A DNA stretch of 64,000 nucleotides from Ruminococcus flavefaciens MA2007 (GCF_000621845.1 NZ_KK211355.1:186001-250000); one strand, 5' to 3'. Shown: positions 17,475-27,248, counted from the first letter of the stretch. Numbers and translations are program-made. The notes: generated by a model not told the origin, from the sequence alone.

Positions 17475-18899
17475 ATGAGAAAGACTAAGATAGTATGTAC
17501 CATAGGTCCTGCAACTGACGACGAAAACATAATGCGCGAGCTCATGCTGGCAGGCATGAACGTAGCACGTTTCAACTTCTCCCACGGAGACTATGAGACT
17601 CACGAAAAGCGTTTCCGCGTTATCGAAAGACTCAGAAAGGAGCTTGACCTGCCCGTTGCCACTCTCCTTGATACGAAAGGTCCCGAGATAAGACTGGGCA
17701 AATTCGTCGACGACAAGCCCGTTGAGATACACGACGGCGATATATATACTCTGACTACCGAGGACGTGCTCTGCGACGATAAGGTCGGCAGCATAAGCTT
17801 CAAGAAGCTGCCCCGTGACGTCAGCATGGGCACAAGGATACTCATAAATGACGGTGTTATCGAGCTTTTAGCCGAAAAGGTAACAACAAACGAGATAATA
17901 TGTAGAGTAGTCCACGGCGGTACGCTATCCAACAACAAGGGAATAAACGTCCCCGGAGTAAAGCTTTCCATGCCCTATCTCAGCGAAAGAGACATGGACG
18001 ACCTTGAATTCGGCTCAAAAATGGGCTTTGATTTCATTGCCGCAAGCTTTGTACGCACCGCAGCTGATATCAACTACCTGAGAAAGTTCACACAGAGCCT
18101 CGGCTGGTTCGATGTGAGAATTATCGCTAAAATAGAGAACACCGACGGCGTTGAGAACATCGACGAGATACTCGAAGCTGCTGACGGTATCATGGTCGCA
18201 AGAGGCGACATGGGCGTTGAGATACCATTCGAGCAGATACCTGCTATCCAGAAGTCCCTTATCAAGAAGGGCTACAACGCAGGCAAGCAGGTCATCACAG
18301 CTACACAGATGCTGGAGTCCATGATAACCAATCCCCGTCCTACCCGTGCGGAGATAACCGACGTTGCCAACGCTCTTTACGACGGCACCAGCGCTATCAT
18401 GCTCTCAGGCGAGACTGCCGCAGGCGCTTATCCTGTTGAAGCAGTAAAGACTATGGCTCTCATTGCCGAGACTACTGAGAACAACATCAACTACAAGGCT
18501 CGTTTTGCGTCGAGAAGCTCCGACCAGAACGGCAGCGTTGCCGAGGCTATAGCCCACGCAACAGTAACTACTGCCCACGACCTTAACGCAAGAGCTATCA
18601 TCACTGTATCTCTCGGGGGACAGACTGCGAGACTTATTTCCAAGTACCGTCCCAGCTGTCCGATAATAGGCTGTACCATGAGCGAGGTGGTTTGCCGCCA
18701 GATGAATATGAGCTGGGGAGTTATACCATTTATAATAGATGAAAAGACCAACACCGACGACCTCTTTGCCGCAGCAGTAGAAGCTGCCGAGTCGCACCGA
18801 CTTGTTGAGGACGGCGACCTTGTGGCTATCACCGCAGGCGTACCTTTGGGCGTGTCGGGTACTACCAACCTTATGAAGGTCGAGAAAATAGGCAAGTGA
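17475..18899 (+). CDS. pyk: Pyruvate kinase
   Basis: Converts phosphoenolpyruvate and ADP to pyruvate and ATP, the last ATP-yielding step of glycolysis, in the cytoplasm. The 474-residue chain starts MRKTKIVCTIGPAT, carries the active-site stretch with IAKIENTDGVENIDEI and the metal-binding MVARGDMGVEIPFE, and has the MLESMITNPRPTRAE signature. It is the usual length for the form without the extra C-terminal PEP-utilising domain. AGAGG precedes the ATG. A membrane protein gene overlaps its stop codon (GTGA), so the two are translationally coupled. Confidence 0.97.
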   Translation: MRKTKIVCTIGPATDDENIMRELMLAGMNVARFNFSHGDYETHEKRFRVIERLRKELDLPVATLLDTKGPEIRLGKFVDDKPVEIHDGDIYTLTTEDVLCDDKVGSISFKKLPRDVSMGTRILINDGVIELLAEKVTTNEIICRVVHGGTLSNNKGINVPGVKLSMPYLSERDMDDLEFGSKMGFDFIAASFVRTAADINYLRKFTQSLGWFDVRIIAKIENTDGVENIDEILEAADGIMVARGDMGVEIPFEQIPAIQKSLIKKGYNAGKQVITATQMLESMITNPRPTRAEITDVANALYDGTSAIMLSGETAAGAYPVEAVKTMALIAETTENNINYKARFASRSSDQNGSVAEAIAHATVTTAHDLNARAIITVSLGGQTARLISKYRPSCPIIGCTMSEVVCRQMNMSWGVIPFIIDEKTNTDDLFAAAVEAAESHRLVEDGDLVAITAGVPLGVSGTTNLMKVEKIGK

Positions 18900-19726
18900 A
18901 CAGGGAACTGAACAAAAAGATAAGAAGAACGGAGTTCTTTTCGGGACTTGCGCTAACTATAGTCTTAGGTCTGGGTGTTGTCATAGGCTCGCTGCTCAGG
19001 CAGGAGCTGTGGTTCTCCATAAAAATGGCGGCGCTCCTTTGTGCGGCGATAATGTTCCTTATTGGCAGACACCGCGACAGTTCCATGAGCTATCTTATGG
19101 GAGCGGCGTTTTCAATTATCGCCGTATCACAGGCATATGGATTCTACAGCGACCTGACGCTTCTGCTGGACTTAAAGCCCGACGAAATGGAATTTTTTCT
19201 GCGGTCGGCGGTATCGGGCATGGTGCATTCAGCCTTTACCTTTGCCGCCGCAATAATGTGCGCTCTTTTATACATGGGCATGATCGGCATTATGCGCCGC
19301 AGGACTATGATGATATTCCTTTATGTGTTCATAGCCGTCTGTATACTGTCCAGTTACAATGTCGGCGATATAGTAATGGACCTGACGATACTGCTTTCCC
19401 TGTGCTTTGTGAACGAAAACCGCAGTACCGAAACAAAGCCGGGCAAGGCAGGCAGGCTCAGTATCACGTTCTTTCCCATAGCCGCTGTTGCAGCCGCAGT
19501 TCTTTTTGGTATAGGAGTAATGATACCTGTATTCAGTTTTGATTCAGAAATGGAAAATGCGGAGAAATGGGCGGCAACAGCAGGTATAACAGGCACTGTC
19601 ATCATGGCAGCGGGAGCTGCTATACTTCTGATAATGATACTTTTGTTCCCGTTTTTTCTGCTGGACAAGCAATTCCCCTACGATACGCAAAAAGCATTGA
19701 CGAAAGCTGAGGATACACTAAAATGA
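18896..19726 (+). CDS. Multipass membrane protein of unknown function
   Basis: A 276-residue protein with about seven hydrophobic segments and little soluble domain. I do not recognise a family. The start is GTG, whose GTGA overlaps the pyk stop; no strong ribosome site is visible, so coupled translation is likely. Its 3' end overlaps the next membrane gene by ATGA. The two membrane proteins are of similar size and topology and may be distant paralogues or subunits of one complex; that is inference. Confidence 0.7.
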   Translation: MNRELNKKIRRTEFFSGLALTIVLGLGVVIGSLLRQELWFSIKMAALLCAAIMFLIGRHRDSSMSYLMGAAFSIIAVSQAYGFYSDLTLLLDLKPDEMEFFLRSAVSGMVHSAFTFAAAIMCALLYMGMIGIMRRRTMMIFLYVFIAVCILSSYNVGDIVMDLTILLSLCFVNENRSTETKPGKAGRLSITFFPIAAVAAAVLFGIGVMIPVFSFDSEMENAEKWAATAGITGTVIMAAGAAILLIMILLFPFFLLDKQFPYDTQKALTKAEDTLK

Positions 19727-20586
19727 CACATAATACTGCAAAACGCAGCAGGATACTTGAAATAATCATCGCATTACTGCTTGTAAGACCGACATTGCTG
19801 ACTATTTTCAGCTTTTATTCACTTGATGGCGACGATGTAAGGAGAATGATACTGAATCAGGCACTATATGGGCTGTTGGTAACTGTTCCGCCTGCTATAC
19901 TCATAATAACGCGGAAATACGACCGTGCATGGTCAAAGCTGCTTATGGGAGTTTCCCTTGCGGCGAATATATTTACAAGCGACGGCTTGCGCTATGTGAC
20001 TAATTTTGGCTTGTATGTGCAGAATATCCGCTACGGTATCGGCATTTTTGCATCAAATATGGGAGCAATGACGCTGTTCCTGCTGAGCGTTGCCGCAGCT
20101 ATAGTGGTTCTTCTTATGATGTTCGGCGTCATAAAGTGGAAGGACAGGAAAACGATGTTCATCTGCCTTTACATATTGGCAGGACTTGCCGTAATGTCGG
20201 CGCTTGTTTCGCGTCAGAGGTCGGTAATTTTAATGACAATGCTTCTGATGATGATATTCATGCATGAAACTCAGGAAAAGACCGATGTAAAAGCGGTCAT
20301 CGGCTGGATAGGCGTCTTTTTCGGAGCGGCTGCCGATATTTTCTTTGATTATAAGCTCAATAGTATTATCAATCCTATAGAAAGTGATTCGGGATTTCTT
20401 GATTATCTTCAGAGCACTGTGCAGTTCGGGACGGGGCTTGTTTTTTTCAGAACTATCGCCTATGCAGCGGCAATGGCGCTGATACCACTTATTATGTTTG
20501 AGCGCAAGGAGCCCCTTGAAAGAGTGGTGACTCCTCCCGACACCGATGACGAGGAAGACGAAGATGAGTCTGACGATAACGACTGA
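19723..20586 (+). CDS. Multipass membrane protein with acidic tail
   Basis: A 287-residue protein with about seven to eight membrane segments and an extremely acidic cytoplasmic-looking tail (DTDDEEDEDESDDND). The family is not recognised. It overlaps the previous gene by 4 bases (ATGA) and the next gene (GNAT) by 23 bases, so it is part of a tightly packed operon beginning at pcrA or pyk. Confidence 0.7.
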   Translation: MTHNTAKRSRILEIIIALLLVRPTLLTIFSFYSLDGDDVRRMILNQALYGLLVTVPPAILIITRKYDRAWSKLLMGVSLAANIFTSDGLRYVTNFGLYVQNIRYGIGIFASNMGAMTLFLLSVAAAIVVLLMMFGVIKWKDRKTMFICLYILAGLAVMSALVSRQRSVILMTMLLMMIFMHETQEKTDVKAVIGWIGVFFGAAADIFFDYKLNSIINPIESDSGFLDYLQSTVQFGTGLVFFRTIAYAAAMALIPLIMFERKEPLERVVTPPDTDDEEDEDESDDND

Positions 20587-21070
20587 ACGCCTTATCCTAC
20601 GTCAGCTGACTCTCGATGACGCAGAAGCCGCTTTTGAATGGACAGGCGACGCGAGAGTTGCAAGATACATGATATACTCCACTCACGAAAGCGTGGAGAC
20701 CACAAAGAAATGGCTCAGAACTGTAAAGTCTACGGATACACAGTTCGAGTTTGGCTTTGTCCGCAGAAGCGACGGTAAGCTAATCGGCTCAGGCGGTATA
20801 AGACTTCTGGAGGACGGTTTCTGGGAGTTCGGCTATAATTTCCGTTTTGACTGCTGGGGAATGGGCTACGCTACAGAAGCTTCAAAGGCTATGATAGACC
20901 ACGTTCGCAGCAAGTTTGGTGATGTTCCTCTGAGAGCTGAATGTGCGGCTGAGAATACAGCCTCCGCTCATGTTATTGAGAAGTGCGGACTTGTGTTCAA
21001 GGGCTTCGGAGAATACACAAGCTACGACGGACTTAAAACCTTCAAAGCAAAAATTTACGAAAGCAGGTAA
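20564..21070 (+). CDS. GNAT acetyltransferase, RimJ/RimL type
   Basis: A 168-residue acetyltransferase expected to move an acetyl group from acetyl-CoA to a protein N-terminus or small amine. The start is ITTERLILRQLTLDDAEAAF, typical of the RimJ/RimL branch. WGMGYATEASKAMIDH is the acetyl-CoA binding loop, and ENTASAHVIEKCGLVFKG is the conserved late motif. ATG at 20564 was chosen over the in-frame ATG 18 bases upstream because the family begins with SLTITTERL. The substrate is unknown. Confidence 0.88.
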   Translation: MSLTITTERLILRQLTLDDAEAAFEWTGDARVARYMIYSTHESVETTKKWLRTVKSTDTQFEFGFVRRSDGKLIGSGGIRLLEDGFWEFGYNFRFDCWGMGYATEASKAMIDHVRSKFGDVPLRAECAAENTASAHVIEKCGLVFKGFGEYTSYDGLKTFKAKIYESR

Positions 21071-21075
21071 TTATA

Positions 21076-21378
21076 ATGATAAAACACATCGTTATGTTCA
21101 AATTAAAGGAAGCTGACGGCAGAAGCGAATACGAAAACGCACTTGAAGCTAAAAAGCGCTTCGACAACGTTATCGCCAATGTCAAGGAGCTTAAAAAAGG
21201 CGAGGTAGTCATCAACTCAAAGGACGCTCCCGAGAGCAACTATACTATCTCACTTCTCTGCGACTTCGAGACTATCGACGACCTCAACGCTTATCAGGTA
21301 CACCCTGCACACCTTGAATTCGGCAAATTCATAGGCAGCGTAAAGACTGACAGAGCTTGTATCGACTACGAATATTGA
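21076..21378 (+). CDS. Dabb (dimeric alpha-beta barrel) family protein
   Basis: A 100-residue stress-responsive A/B barrel (Dabb) protein. Visible features are IKHIVMFKLK at the start, the YTISLLCDFETIDDLNAYQ strand-helix and HPAHLEFGKFI near the end. These proteins are usually cytoplasmic dimers; some act as enzymes and others are uncharacterised. It begins 5 bases after the GNAT stop, so it belongs to the same transcript. Confidence 0.88.
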   Translation: MIKHIVMFKLKEADGRSEYENALEAKKRFDNVIANVKELKKGEVVINSKDAPESNYTISLLCDFETIDDLNAYQVHPAHLEFGKFIGSVKTDRACIDYEY

Positions 21379-21387
21379 GATGACATT

Positions 21388-21409
21388 CCCCGTGGCACGC
21401 AGCACGGGG
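21388..21409 (+). terminator. Hairpin after the Dabb gene
   Basis: CCCCGTG/CACGGGG stem with an 8-base loop directly after the Dabb gene. The following run is A/T but not T-only, so termination is probable rather than certain. Confidence 0.5.
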
Positions 21410-21443
21410 ATATCATATATATACCCTATGGGAGGAAGAAAAC

Positions 21444-22187
21444 ATGGTAAACGTAAAAGGCAAATGGGCGCTCATTACGGGCGCGAGCCGTGGAATCGGA
21501 TATCTTTCCGCGATTTTCATGGCTAAGCAGGGCTGCAATCTCGTTCTCCACAGCAGAACAGAGGAGCACTGCGCAAAGGTCCTCAGCGAGGTAAAGGCGC
21601 TGGGCGTTGACGCTTACATTGTGACAGCAGAGCTCTCCGACATGGAACAGGTAGAAAAAATGTGCCGCACTATCGACGAAAAGGGCACAAAGCTTGACAT
21701 CATTCTCAACAACGCAGGACTTCAGATAGCCTACAGAACGGACTATCTCGCAACTCCTGCTTCGGATTACGACATAAGCTTCAGGATAAACACCACCGCT
21801 CCAATGATGATATGCTATCATTTCCTTCCGCAGATGAAGGAGCGCGGCTTCGGACGTATAGTCAATACCACCAGCGGTATCGACCTTGAACCCGAGCAGG
21901 CAGGCTATTCCGCGGCAAAGGCGGCTCTCAACAAGGTAACACGGGACCTCGGCAAGAACTACGAGGGCACAGACGTTACTCTCAGCCTTACGGATCCGGG
22001 CTGGTGCAGGACAGACCTTGGCGGACCAAATGCGCCTAATTCTCCCGAGAGTGCTCTACCAGGCGTACTTGTGGGAGCTTTCATCGACGACAAGAAGTGC
22101 GGACGTATCTTCTCGGCACAGGAGTTTACGGGCATGACTCTTGAGGACGCCGTTGCCAGGGCTGAAAAGCAGGCAGGGGTGTATTAA
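21444..22187 (+). CDS. Short-chain dehydrogenase/reductase
   Basis: A 247-residue classical SDR using NAD(P)H. TGASRGIG (12-19) binds the cofactor, NNAGLQ is the structural motif, and YSAAKAAL near residue 155 holds the catalytic Tyr and Lys, preceded by the TTSGI Ser. The substrate cannot be told from sequence. The start is behind GGGAGG. It is preceded by a hairpin and followed by a short hairpin repeat, so it is probably a single-gene unit. Confidence 0.9.
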   Translation: MVNVKGKWALITGASRGIGYLSAIFMAKQGCNLVLHSRTEEHCAKVLSEVKALGVDAYIVTAELSDMEQVEKMCRTIDEKGTKLDIILNNAGLQIAYRTDYLATPASDYDISFRINTTAPMMICYHFLPQMKERGFGRIVNTTSGIDLEPEQAGYSAAKAALNKVTRDLGKNYEGTDVTLSLTDPGWCRTDLGGPNAPNSPESALPGVLVGAFIDDKKCGRIFSAQEFTGMTLEDAVARAEKQAGVY

Positions 22188-22188
22188 T

Positions 22189-22225
22189 TGAGAATGTAGG
22201 GGCGCACAGTGTGCGCCCGTGCAAT
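22189..22225. repeat. Short hairpin repeat module (solo)
   Basis: TTGAGAATGTAGGGGCGC followed by a GGGCGCACA/TGTGCGCCC hairpin. The same TTGAGAATGnAGGGGCG head occurs at 31211. Confidence 0.65.
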
Positions 22226-22254
22226 ATTCTGATATAATAACATAAGGAGTAACC

Positions 22255-23505
22255 ATGAACATCGAAGAATGTATGAGCTTCATAAATTCCTATACCAAAT
22301 CAGGGGGCAGGATAACCGACCTCTCCCGTGCAAGGGAGCTTATGAAGCGTGTGGGCGATCCCCAGGAGCGCCTTAAATTCGTTCATATCGCAGGCACCAA
22401 CGGCAAGGGTTCTACCCTTGAATATATCGGCAGAGCATTACAGCTTGCAGGCTATAAGACGGGAAAATTTACCTCGCCATTTGTTCTGCGCTACACGGAC
22501 AGGATACGCATAAACGACGACGAGATAGACGAGAAGTCCCTCTGCGATATAGCGGAGTTCGTAAAGGAGCGCGTTGACGACAAGGCTTATTCCCAGTTTG
22601 AGATAACAATGGCGATAGCCATGCTGTGGTTTGAGCGTGAAAACTGCGATATAGTTGTACTTGAAACGGGCATAGGCGGAACTCTCGACTCTACAAACGT
22701 GATACCGCCGCCCCTGCTTTCGGTGATAACGTCGATCTCTCTCGACCACACGGCGCTTCTCGGTGATACCGTTGAGGAGATAGCCTCCCACAAGGCAGGC
22801 ATAATCAAGAGCGGCTCAGCGGTCATACTCTCCGATGACAATCCCGACAGCGTCAAGGAGCTTGTCCGTGAAACTGCCGAGAGAGTGGGAGCGGAGCTCG
22901 TACCTCTTGAACCTGTTATTCCTGCGGCAGACGGCGGACTCTTCTCGCCGTTTATCTACAGGGGAGTAAAGCTTTCTCCTGCAATGGCTGGCATACACCA
23001 GAAGTACAACGCCCAGACTGCCATAACAGCCTGTCTTTACCTGAGAAGCAAGGGCTTCGAGGTAAGCGACGGCGCCATAATAGAGGCTGTGGAGACCACA
23101 CAGGTCAAGGCGCGTGTGCAGTACATAGACGGCGAGCCCCCTGTTATAGTGGACGGCGGTCATAACCCCTCGGGAGTGAATATGCTGTCCCTTATGCTGA
23201 TGTATCTCAGCACGAGAGGGAAGAAGATATACACAGTCATGGGCATGGTGGATTCCAAGGACTATGTGGACTGCGTAAAGACCATATCGGGACTTTCGGA
23301 CAAGCTTTTCGCAGTTGACGGCTTTGCGCCCAATGCAGTATCCGCCGAGACTATCGCGGATATAGCTTCATTCCGTACAGAAGCGGAGTTCGGGACTCTT
23401 GCGGAGTGCGCGGAAAAGGCAAAAGCGCTTGCCCGTGAGAACAACGGAGTTGCGGTGATATGCGGCTCTTTGTATCTTGCCAGCGAGTACCTTAACAGCC
23501 GTTAG
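22255..23505 (+). CDS. folC: Folylpolyglutamate / dihydrofolate synthase
   Basis: Adds glutamate to folates (and, in bifunctional forms, to dihydropteroate) in the cytoplasm using ATP. The 416-residue chain has the P-loop AGTNGKGST (46-54), the GKFTSPF omega-loop segment, the ETGIGGTLDSTN motif, SLDHTALLG with the metal-binding His, and the C-terminal VDGGHNP motif. Length is normal. AAGGAG lies 6 bases before the ATG. Confidence 0.96.
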   Translation: MNIEECMSFINSYTKSGGRITDLSRARELMKRVGDPQERLKFVHIAGTNGKGSTLEYIGRALQLAGYKTGKFTSPFVLRYTDRIRINDDEIDEKSLCDIAEFVKERVDDKAYSQFEITMAIAMLWFERENCDIVVLETGIGGTLDSTNVIPPPLLSVITSISLDHTALLGDTVEEIASHKAGIIKSGSAVILSDDNPDSVKELVRETAERVGAELVPLEPVIPAADGGLFSPFIYRGVKLSPAMAGIHQKYNAQTAITACLYLRSKGFEVSDGAIIEAVETTQVKARVQYIDGEPPVIVDGGHNPSGVNMLSLMLMYLSTRGKKIYTVMGMVDSKDYVDCVKTISGLSDKLFAVDGFAPNAVSAETIADIASFRTEAEFGTLAECAEKAKALARENNGVAVICGSLYLASEYLNSR

Positions 23506-23518
23506 CTGTTATGAGCAT

Positions 23519-23784
23519 ATGAACGGGATTCCAAAGGGACTGTGTTCCTTTGGTCAGGTCAAGGGTGACTCCCCACAGGGTGGGGAGATGTCGCAACGCG
23601 ACAGAGGGGACGGACCCGATTAGGGGGACAGCCCTTGCGGGGAGTGGGGCAGCGCCCCACAGTTACGAAGCGCTCCGCAAGGGTGAATCCCGAAAACAAT
23701 CCAGTGAATTGTTTTCGGGAGAGGGACGCCCTGTAAGAGAGGGCGTCCCTTTATCGGGCTGTCGTGGACGCAAGCCCCTACAGA
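23519..23784 (+). repeat. Mosaic hairpin repeat, copy B
   Basis: Nearly identical to copy A over about 230 bases, with an extra terminal module (GGGCTGTCG...AGCCCCTACAG). It directly follows folC. The next 100 bases hold a simple TAGTGATTAG-like arm (about 23830-23872) and then the BceAB promoter region. Confidence 0.9.
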
Positions 23785-23885
23785 TGTTGTTTTAGGATAT
23801 GTTGATTCGGGCGCACGATGTGCGCCCCTACTAATCACTAAGCACTAACAACTGATCACTTATCACTGATAATTATTCGCTGACA

Positions 23886-23948
23886 TTACAAAATTGTAAG
23901 GTTGCGTAATGTTAAAAATACGACATAAGCTATTGCGTGATGTATAAT
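23886..23948 (+). promoter_or_regulatory. Putative regulated promoter of the BceAB-type operon
   Basis: TATAAT at 23943-23948 without a good -35. Upstream is an inverted repeat TTACA-AAAT-TGTAA (23886-23899), a possible activator site, as expected if a response regulator controls the transporter. Confidence 0.45.
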
Positions 23949-24004
23949 AAGATCATGGAAAGGGAGAACGGCTCCCGAGAAAATGACCGAAAGGAAATGA
24001 TCTT

Positions 24005-24226
24005 ATGAAAAAGCATACTTCAAAAATTATCAGGATTCTCTACCATATCAGCAGCATTTTAATGGTCGTATTCGGTACTGCGGAATTATATGAGATATTT
24101 GTTGTAAGAGCAGCCTATGATCCGCGCAGAAGTGTTGTAGAAGCTCTTTTCTGGAGCACATTTGCAGTTTTCCACCTCTGCAACTGGTATGTAAGAAAAC
24201 ACAAGAACACAATTGATACATTATAA
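24005..24226 (+). CDS. Small two-helix membrane protein
   Basis: A 73-residue protein with two hydrophobic helices (about 10-30 and 44-60) and a basic N-terminus and C-terminus. The family is not recognised. GAAAGGAAA precedes the ATG. It is 12 bases upstream of the ABC ATPase and shares its promoter, so it may be an accessory subunit of the transporter; that is inference from position. Confidence 0.65.
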   Translation: MKKHTSKIIRILYHISSILMVVFGTAELYEIFVVRAAYDPRRSVVEALFWSTFAVFHLCNWYVRKHKNTIDTL

Positions 24227-24238
24227 GGAGATAAAATT

Positions 24239-25003
24239 ATGTCATTACTCAGATTACAGAACGTTGAAAAATATTACGGAAGCCGTTCAAGCCTTACAAA
24301 GGCAGTTGACGATATCTCCTTCAATGTGGAGAAGGGCGAGTTCACCGCTATAATGGGAGCTTCGGGCAGCGGCAAGACTACTCTCCTCAACTGCATATCC
24401 ACTATCGACCGCGTTACAGCAGGACATATCATGCTTGAGGATACCGACATCACAAAGCTCAAGGGCAAGGAGCTGAACAAGTTCCGCAGAGATAAGCTGG
24501 GCTTTATCTTTCAGGACTTCAACCTTATGGACACCCTGACAGCCTATGAGAATATCGCCCTTGCACTTTCCATTCAGAAGCGTCCTGCAAAGGAGATAGA
24601 CAAGGCAGTAAAGACCGTTGCCGAGCAGCTTGGCATAACAGAGGTGCTTAACAAATACCCCTATGAGATGTCAGGCGGACAGAAGCAGAGAGTAGCCTCC
24701 GCAAGAGCTATCGTTACTTCTCCTAAGCTTGTCCTTGCCGACGAGCCTACAGGCGCACTGGACTCAAAGTCCTCGAAAATGCTTCTGGAGCGCTTCAACT
24801 ATCTCAACCATGAGTGCGATGCTACTATTATAATGGTAACTCACGACTCATTTACCGCAAGCTATGCTTCGAGAGTTCTTTTCATCAAGGACGGCAAGGT
24901 TTTCAACGAGATAAACCGCGGCGGAGACAGTCGAAAGCAGTTCTTTGACAAGATAATCAACGTAGTTACCCTGCTGGGAGGTGACGTCAGCGATGCTCTT
25001 TAA
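24239..25003 (+). CDS. BceA/LolD-type ABC transporter ATPase
   Basis: A 254-residue ATPase that energises the adjacent permease. Walker A GASGSGKTT (40-48), the Q-loop in IFQDFNLMD, the signature SGGQKQR (145-151), Walker B LVLADEP and switch His in VTHD are all intact. The N-terminal KYYGSRSSLTKAVDDI fits the antimicrobial-peptide/bacitracin resistance group. AAGGAG precedes the ATG. It overlaps the permease gene by 11 bases. Confidence 0.93.
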   Translation: MSLLRLQNVEKYYGSRSSLTKAVDDISFNVEKGEFTAIMGASGSGKTTLLNCISTIDRVTAGHIMLEDTDITKLKGKELNKFRRDKLGFIFQDFNLMDTLTAYENIALALSIQKRPAKEIDKAVKTVAEQLGITEVLNKYPYEMSGGQKQRVASARAIVTSPKLVLADEPTGALDSKSSKMLLERFNYLNHECDATIIMVTHDSFTASYASRVLFIKDGKVFNEINRGGDSRKQFFDKIINVVTLLGGDVSDAL

Positions 25004-27056
25004 GATATCCCTCAGCAATATCCGCAAAAGCCTGAAGGACTACGCTATATACTTCTTCACCCTTGTCCTCGGAGTTGCGGTATTCTACGTATTCAACGCT
25101 ATAGAAACACAGACCTCATTCCTGAAAGTGAATGAAGACCAGCGTGAGATGATAAAGATCCTTACCACCTCTATCTCAGCAGTCAGCGTATTCATAGCGG
25201 TAGTCCTCGGACTTCTCATCGTATACGCAAGCCGATTCCTCATGAAGCGCAGGAACAAGGAATTTGCCCTGTACATGATGCTGGGCATGAGCAAATGGCG
25301 CATATCCGCACTTCTCCTCTGCGAGACAGTTATCATCGGTATCGGTTCGCTTTTTGTGGGACTTCTCATCGGCGTGGGACTTTCACAGGTCATGAGCGCC
25401 GTAGTCGCAAATCTCTTTGAAGCCGACATGAATGCCTATAAATTCACTGTTTCGGGCTCGGCTATCACAAAAACTATCATCTATTTCGGCATTATGTACG
25501 CTGTAGTAATGCTGAGAAGCGGCTTTGTTATCAGCAAGTGCCGTCTTATCACACTTATGAACTCGGGCAGACGCTCAGAGAAGATAACCATGAAGAACCC
25601 TTGGGTATGCGTGATAGTATTCCTTATCTCCGCAGCAGCTCTTGGCTGGGCTTATTACTCAGTAGGCTGGAACGCAGAACACCTCAGTTTAAGAAAGTTC
25701 GGCTTGGCTATTATTGTAGGCTGTGTTGCTACATTCTTTATATTCTGGTCTGTAGCAGGAATGCTTCTGAGAGTTATGATGTCCGCAAAGGGTATCTACC
25801 ACCACGGACTCAACAGCTTCACATTCCGTCAGCTCAGCAGCAAGGTAAACACCACAGTTGCTTCCATGACAGTTATCTGTCTCATGCTTTTCGTTACTAT
25901 CTGCACTCTTTCCACTGCATTTACTATCAGAAATTCCATGAATCAGGGCGTTGAGGAGAATTATCCCGTGGATTTCTATGTTCAATTTGCAGAGAGCGCG
26001 GACGATCCCGAGAATCCGTGGCTTTACAAGGGCGGTAATATCGACGATGTATACGCACAGCAGAACGAAAGCATTTATGACGAGTTCGGAGAATATCTCC
26101 ACTTCCATGACTATATCGACGATGATTTCACATTATATGACTTCATTGGAGACAAGAGAGATGAGTTCTTGGAGAATAATAATGAATTTTACTCACGTTT
26201 CAACTTCACCGAAACTATCATAAAGCTCAGCGATTACAACGCTCTTATGAAGCTTTACGGCAAGGAGCAGATAGAGCTTGCCGACGATGAATACGCAGTA
26301 TGCGCAAATGCTCTTGGCTTTACAGATATTTATACAGGGTTCCTTAAAGATAAGACCGAGGCAGTAATATACGGCAAATCTCTCAAGCCTAAGTTCACAA
26401 AATGTATCGAGACGTCTATCTACCCCGGAATGCAGGCAAATAATGCAGGTGCTTTCATAGTTCCCGACAATGCAGTATCAGAGAATGGTCAGTGCTTTGA
26501 TAATTTTGTGGGCAACTACAAGGCTACAGATAAAAAGGGCATTGCAGAAGCTGAGAAAACTGCCCGTGCAAAATGGGAAAACGCAATACACTGGTATACG
26601 AGCGACACAAAGGGCGGAACTAACTACAATATGTCCACAAGGATAGAGACTGTCAACAGCGCTATAGGAATAGGCGCTATCGTTACATTTCTCGGACTTT
26701 ACATCGGATTCATCTTCCTCGTTTCCTGCGGCGCTATCCTCGCACTGAAGGAGCTCTCAGAGAGCGCAGACAGCCTGCCGAGATATACAATGCTCCGCAA
26801 GCTTGGCGTAGAGGAGAAGGAGATAACAAAGTCCATATTCAGACAGTCCGGAATATTCTTCCTGCTGCCGCTGCTGCTGGCTTGTCTCCACGCATACGTG
26901 GGTATGAGATTCGGCAGATTCGGACTTGAACTCCTTATAACGGGAGATTATATAAAGCCTGTATTATTCACCGCAGCATTGGTCGTGCTGATATACGGCG
27001 GATACTTCCTGCTGACATTCCTCGGCAGCAAGGCGGTAACAAGAGAACAGAAGTAA
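24993..27056 (+). CDS. BceB-type ABC transporter permease (FtsX family)
   Basis: A 687-residue permease with about ten membrane segments and a large external domain between about residues 290 and 560, the architecture of BceB/VraG peptide-sensing permeases. FtsX-type helices recur at the C-terminus (GFIFLVSCGAILALKEL). These systems strip peptide antibiotics from lipid II-cycle intermediates and signal to a partner histidine kinase. ATG at 24993 was chosen because GGGAGG lies 11 bases upstream; a GTG 12 bases earlier is the alternative. No two-component genes are adjacent. Confidence 0.9.
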   Translation: MLFKISLSNIRKSLKDYAIYFFTLVLGVAVFYVFNAIETQTSFLKVNEDQREMIKILTTSISAVSVFIAVVLGLLIVYASRFLMKRRNKEFALYMMLGMSKWRISALLLCETVIIGIGSLFVGLLIGVGLSQVMSAVVANLFEADMNAYKFTVSGSAITKTIIYFGIMYAVVMLRSGFVISKCRLITLMNSGRRSEKITMKNPWVCVIVFLISAAALGWAYYSVGWNAEHLSLRKFGLAIIVGCVATFFIFWSVAGMLLRVMMSAKGIYHHGLNSFTFRQLSSKVNTTVASMTVICLMLFVTICTLSTAFTIRNSMNQGVEENYPVDFYVQFAESADDPENPWLYKGGNIDDVYAQQNESIYDEFGEYLHFHDYIDDDFTLYDFIGDKRDEFLENNNEFYSRFNFTETIIKLSDYNALMKLYGKEQIELADDEYAVCANALGFTDIYTGFLKDKTEAVIYGKSLKPKFTKCIETSIYPGMQANNAGAFIVPDNAVSENGQCFDNFVGNYKATDKKGIAEAEKTARAKWENAIHWYTSDTKGGTNYNMSTRIETVNSAIGIGAIVTFLGLYIGFIFLVSCGAILALKELSESADSLPRYTMLRKLGVEEKEITKSIFRQSGIFFLLPLLLACLHAYVGMRFGRFGLELLITGDYIKPVLFTAALVVLIYGGYFLLTFLGSKAVTREQK

Positions 27057-27069
27057 GCTTATACAGATT

Positions 27070-27102
27070 AAAAAGCCATAAGGTTAAGCCTTATGGCTTT
27101 TT
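27070..27102 (+). terminator. Terminator of the BceAB-type operon
   Basis: Stem AAAAGCCATAAGG/CCTTATGGCTTTT with a 5-base loop and a T-run. Confidence 0.9.
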
Positions 27103-27248
27103 CTGAGTTATTAGTGGATAGTGCATAGTGATTAGCAGTGGCGGCGTTCCGTCTTCTTCCTACAAACGGATAAAATGCTATAGATTTTTTCCACGACAGA
27201 CAGGAATATATATAAACCGACAAAATTTTTCCCCCTGTTTGAAATCTC

